This document shows positions 12,562 to 13,645 of a DNA stretch of 13,645 nucleotides, piece by piece. Position numbers and translations under genes: made by a program. This stretch comes from Tannerella sp. (GTDB lineage: Bacteria; Bacteroidota; Bacteroidia; Bacteroidales; Tannerellaceae), in contig JAITMT010000295.1 of the NCBI GenBank assembly GCA_031277235.1, positions 1-13,645 on the forward strand, written 5' to 3'. Within the stretch, counting starts at the first letter, position 1. Every line of letters begins with the position of its first letter. Under the pieces are notes generated by a model that saw only the letters and a list, made by a program, of their open reading frames with translations, was not told where the DNA came from and searched no databases.

Positions 12562-13645
12562 ACTTGCGTTATTCTTTTAAAAATTCCACAGAAATCAAGA
12601 ATCACTTTTTCATCCTTCCACTGAAGCGTTTTAAATTCATTATGAGCCACCAGGAATGCAACAATGTCTGCTTTTTCATAAGCTTCGGCATAGTCCGTCA
12701 GTTTAAAAATGGGATGTTCCCTGATATTCGGTTCGACAATCAATAACCCTTCAGGCTCTGATTGCATGATTTTCTGGGCGATATATTTTGCGGGACTTTC
12801 CCGGAGGTCATCAATGTTCGGTTTAAAAGCAAGTCCCATAATCGCAATAACAGGTTTTCTTGTATGTTTCATTTCAAACGTCAGGATGGCATTTTTAATT
12901 TTTTCTGCACACCAGAATGATTTATAATTGTTTATCTCTCTTGATTTTGTGATTAGCTGCGACTCTATCGGGAAATCGGAAGTAAGGAAATAAGGATCAA
13001 CGGCAATGCAATGTCCACCTACACCGCAACCGGGCTGTAATATATTGACACGTGGATGTTTATTGGCCAGCTCTATCAGTTCCCAAACATTCACCCCTGC
13101 CTTATCGCAAATCAATGACAATTCGTTGGCAAATGCGATCTGGGCATCTCTTGATGAATTTTCTGTCAATTTACACATCTCTGCGGTGCGTGCATTTGTC
13201 CTGTGTAAATTCCCCTTTACAAACGAAGCATAAAACTCCATTGCTTTTTCGGTTGAAATGTCATTCACACCCCCAATCACCCGGTCATTATGTTCCAGTT
13301 CATAGATTAAATTACCCGGTAAAACCCGCTCAGGGCAATATGCAATGTATATCTCTCCCTTTAGTTCCGGTCGTTCGGAATAGATTAACTGTTCCATTCT
13401 CTCAGTTGTCCCTACAGGCGAAGTAGATTCTATAATATAAATACTCCCTTTTTGTAGTAGAGGAATGATGGAGCGCGTCGCATTTTCGACGTAGGATATA
13501 TCCGGTTCATGATTGCCCTTAAACGGAGTAGGGACTACGATCAGATACACATCGCCTTCTTTCGGTTTTGTTGCAGCACGCAGATAACCATTTTTAACGA
13601 CCTGATGTACCAACTCATTTAACCCGGGTTCAAAGATATGCACCT
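12558..13645 (-). CDS. wecC: UDP-N-acetyl-D-mannosamine dehydrogenase, N-terminus missing at right edge
   Basis: About 361 residues of a UDP-glucose/GDP-mannose dehydrogenase family enzyme are visible. These oxidise a nucleotide sugar twice using NAD; next to an epimerase of the WecB type, UDP-ManNAc to UDP-ManNAcA is the likely reaction. Visible marks are VVPTPF, the ESTSPVGTTERM segment, AYCPERVLPG, the catalytic Lys region EMCKLTENSSRDAQIAFANE, the active-site cysteine in GCGVGGHCIAVDPYFL, and GLAFKPNIDDLRESPA in the C-terminal UDP-binding domain. The GTG at 13643 is probably an internal valine, not the start: the NAD-binding Rossmann strand with its GxGxxG motif, roughly 50 residues, is missing and must lie beyond the window. 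UDP-glucose dehydrogenase is a weaker alternative. It overlaps wecB by 4 bases. Confidence 0.94.
   Translation of the reverse strand, partial: VHIFEPGLNELVHQVVKNGYLRAATKPKEGDVYLIVVPTPFKGNHEPDISYVENATRSIIPLLQKGSIYIIESTSPVGTTERMEQLIYSERPELKGEIYIAYCPERVLPGNLIYELEHNDRVIGGVNDISTEKAMEFYASFVKGNLHRTNARTAEMCKLTENSSRDAQIAFANELSLICDKAGVNVWELIELANKHPRVNILQPGCGVGGHCIAVDPYFLTSDFPIESQLITKSREINNYKSFWCAEKIKNAILTFEMKHTRKPVIAIMGLAFKPNIDDLRESPAKYIAQKIMQSEPEGLLIVEPNIREHPIFKLTDYAEAYEKADIVAFLVAHNEFKTLQWKDEKVILDFCGIFKRITQV

Noticed and set aside
13052..13426. 124-residue open frame on the plus strand
   Set aside because: It lies wholly within the well-supported dehydrogenase gene on the other strand, has no recognisable domain and is a shadow frame. 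The other plus-strand frames were rejected for the same reason.
13641..13643. GTG as the start codon of the dehydrogenase
   Set aside because: The family's N-terminal NAD-binding Rossmann strand would be missing; the codon is better read as an internal valine of a gene cut by the window.

Overview
The window is a stretch of a surface-polysaccharide (capsule or O-antigen type) biosynthesis operon, most likely from a member of the Bacteroidales (Bacteroides/Parabacteroides-like). The evidence for this is the AT-rich coding style, A-rich start regions without clear Shine-Dalgarno sequences, a possible Bacteroides-type -7 box (TAnnTTTG), and protein types typical of these loci. The genus is an inference. 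Every gene supported here is on the minus strand, so transcription runs from the right edge to the left edge, and both end genes are cut by the window. No gap between genes exceeds about 100 bases; no rRNA, tRNA, CRISPR array, transposase or integrase was seen.

Right part (10205-13645), in transcription order: a UDP-ManNAc dehydrogenase lacking its N-terminus (wecC type), a UDP-GlcNAc 2-epimerase (wecB type), and a GT4-like glycosyltransferase, joined by 4-base overlaps. Together the first two would supply UDP-ManNAc and UDP-ManNAcA.

Middle part (6729-10105): a block that has nothing obvious to do with sugars. It holds three relatives of the Schlafen-AlbA_2 / GHKL-like ATPase / winged-helix family (COG2865, often mislabelled 'RecG-like helicase'). 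One is an intact AlbA_2 version of 456 aa. The second is a wreck in which an AlbA_2 domain is joined directly to the last 18 codons of the family's winged-helix tail, thrown out of frame by a 5-bp tandem duplication. The third is a 504-aa version in which AlbA_2 is replaced by a DUF4062 domain. The two intact genes have closely related C-terminal domains, each preceded by four in-frame 12-bp repeats (MSEK/MSER or SSEK). The DUF4062 gene is bounded by an 18-bp exact direct repeat. This block is the most unusual part of the window.

Left part (1-6715): a SAM methyltransferase-like protein, a GH43/GH32-like beta-propeller protein with no export signal, a polyprenyl-phosphate-sugar-synthase-like GT2, a polytopic membrane protein, a second SAM methyltransferase, a GT4 glycosyltransferase with a cysteine cluster, and the start of another GT2. 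Most of these genes overlap or nearly touch, as in a translationally coupled operon. A plausible reading is that the GT2, the membrane protein and the methyltransferases build or modify a lipid-linked repeat unit, while the AlbA_2/DUF4062 block rides on the operon as a regulator or as defence-type cargo.
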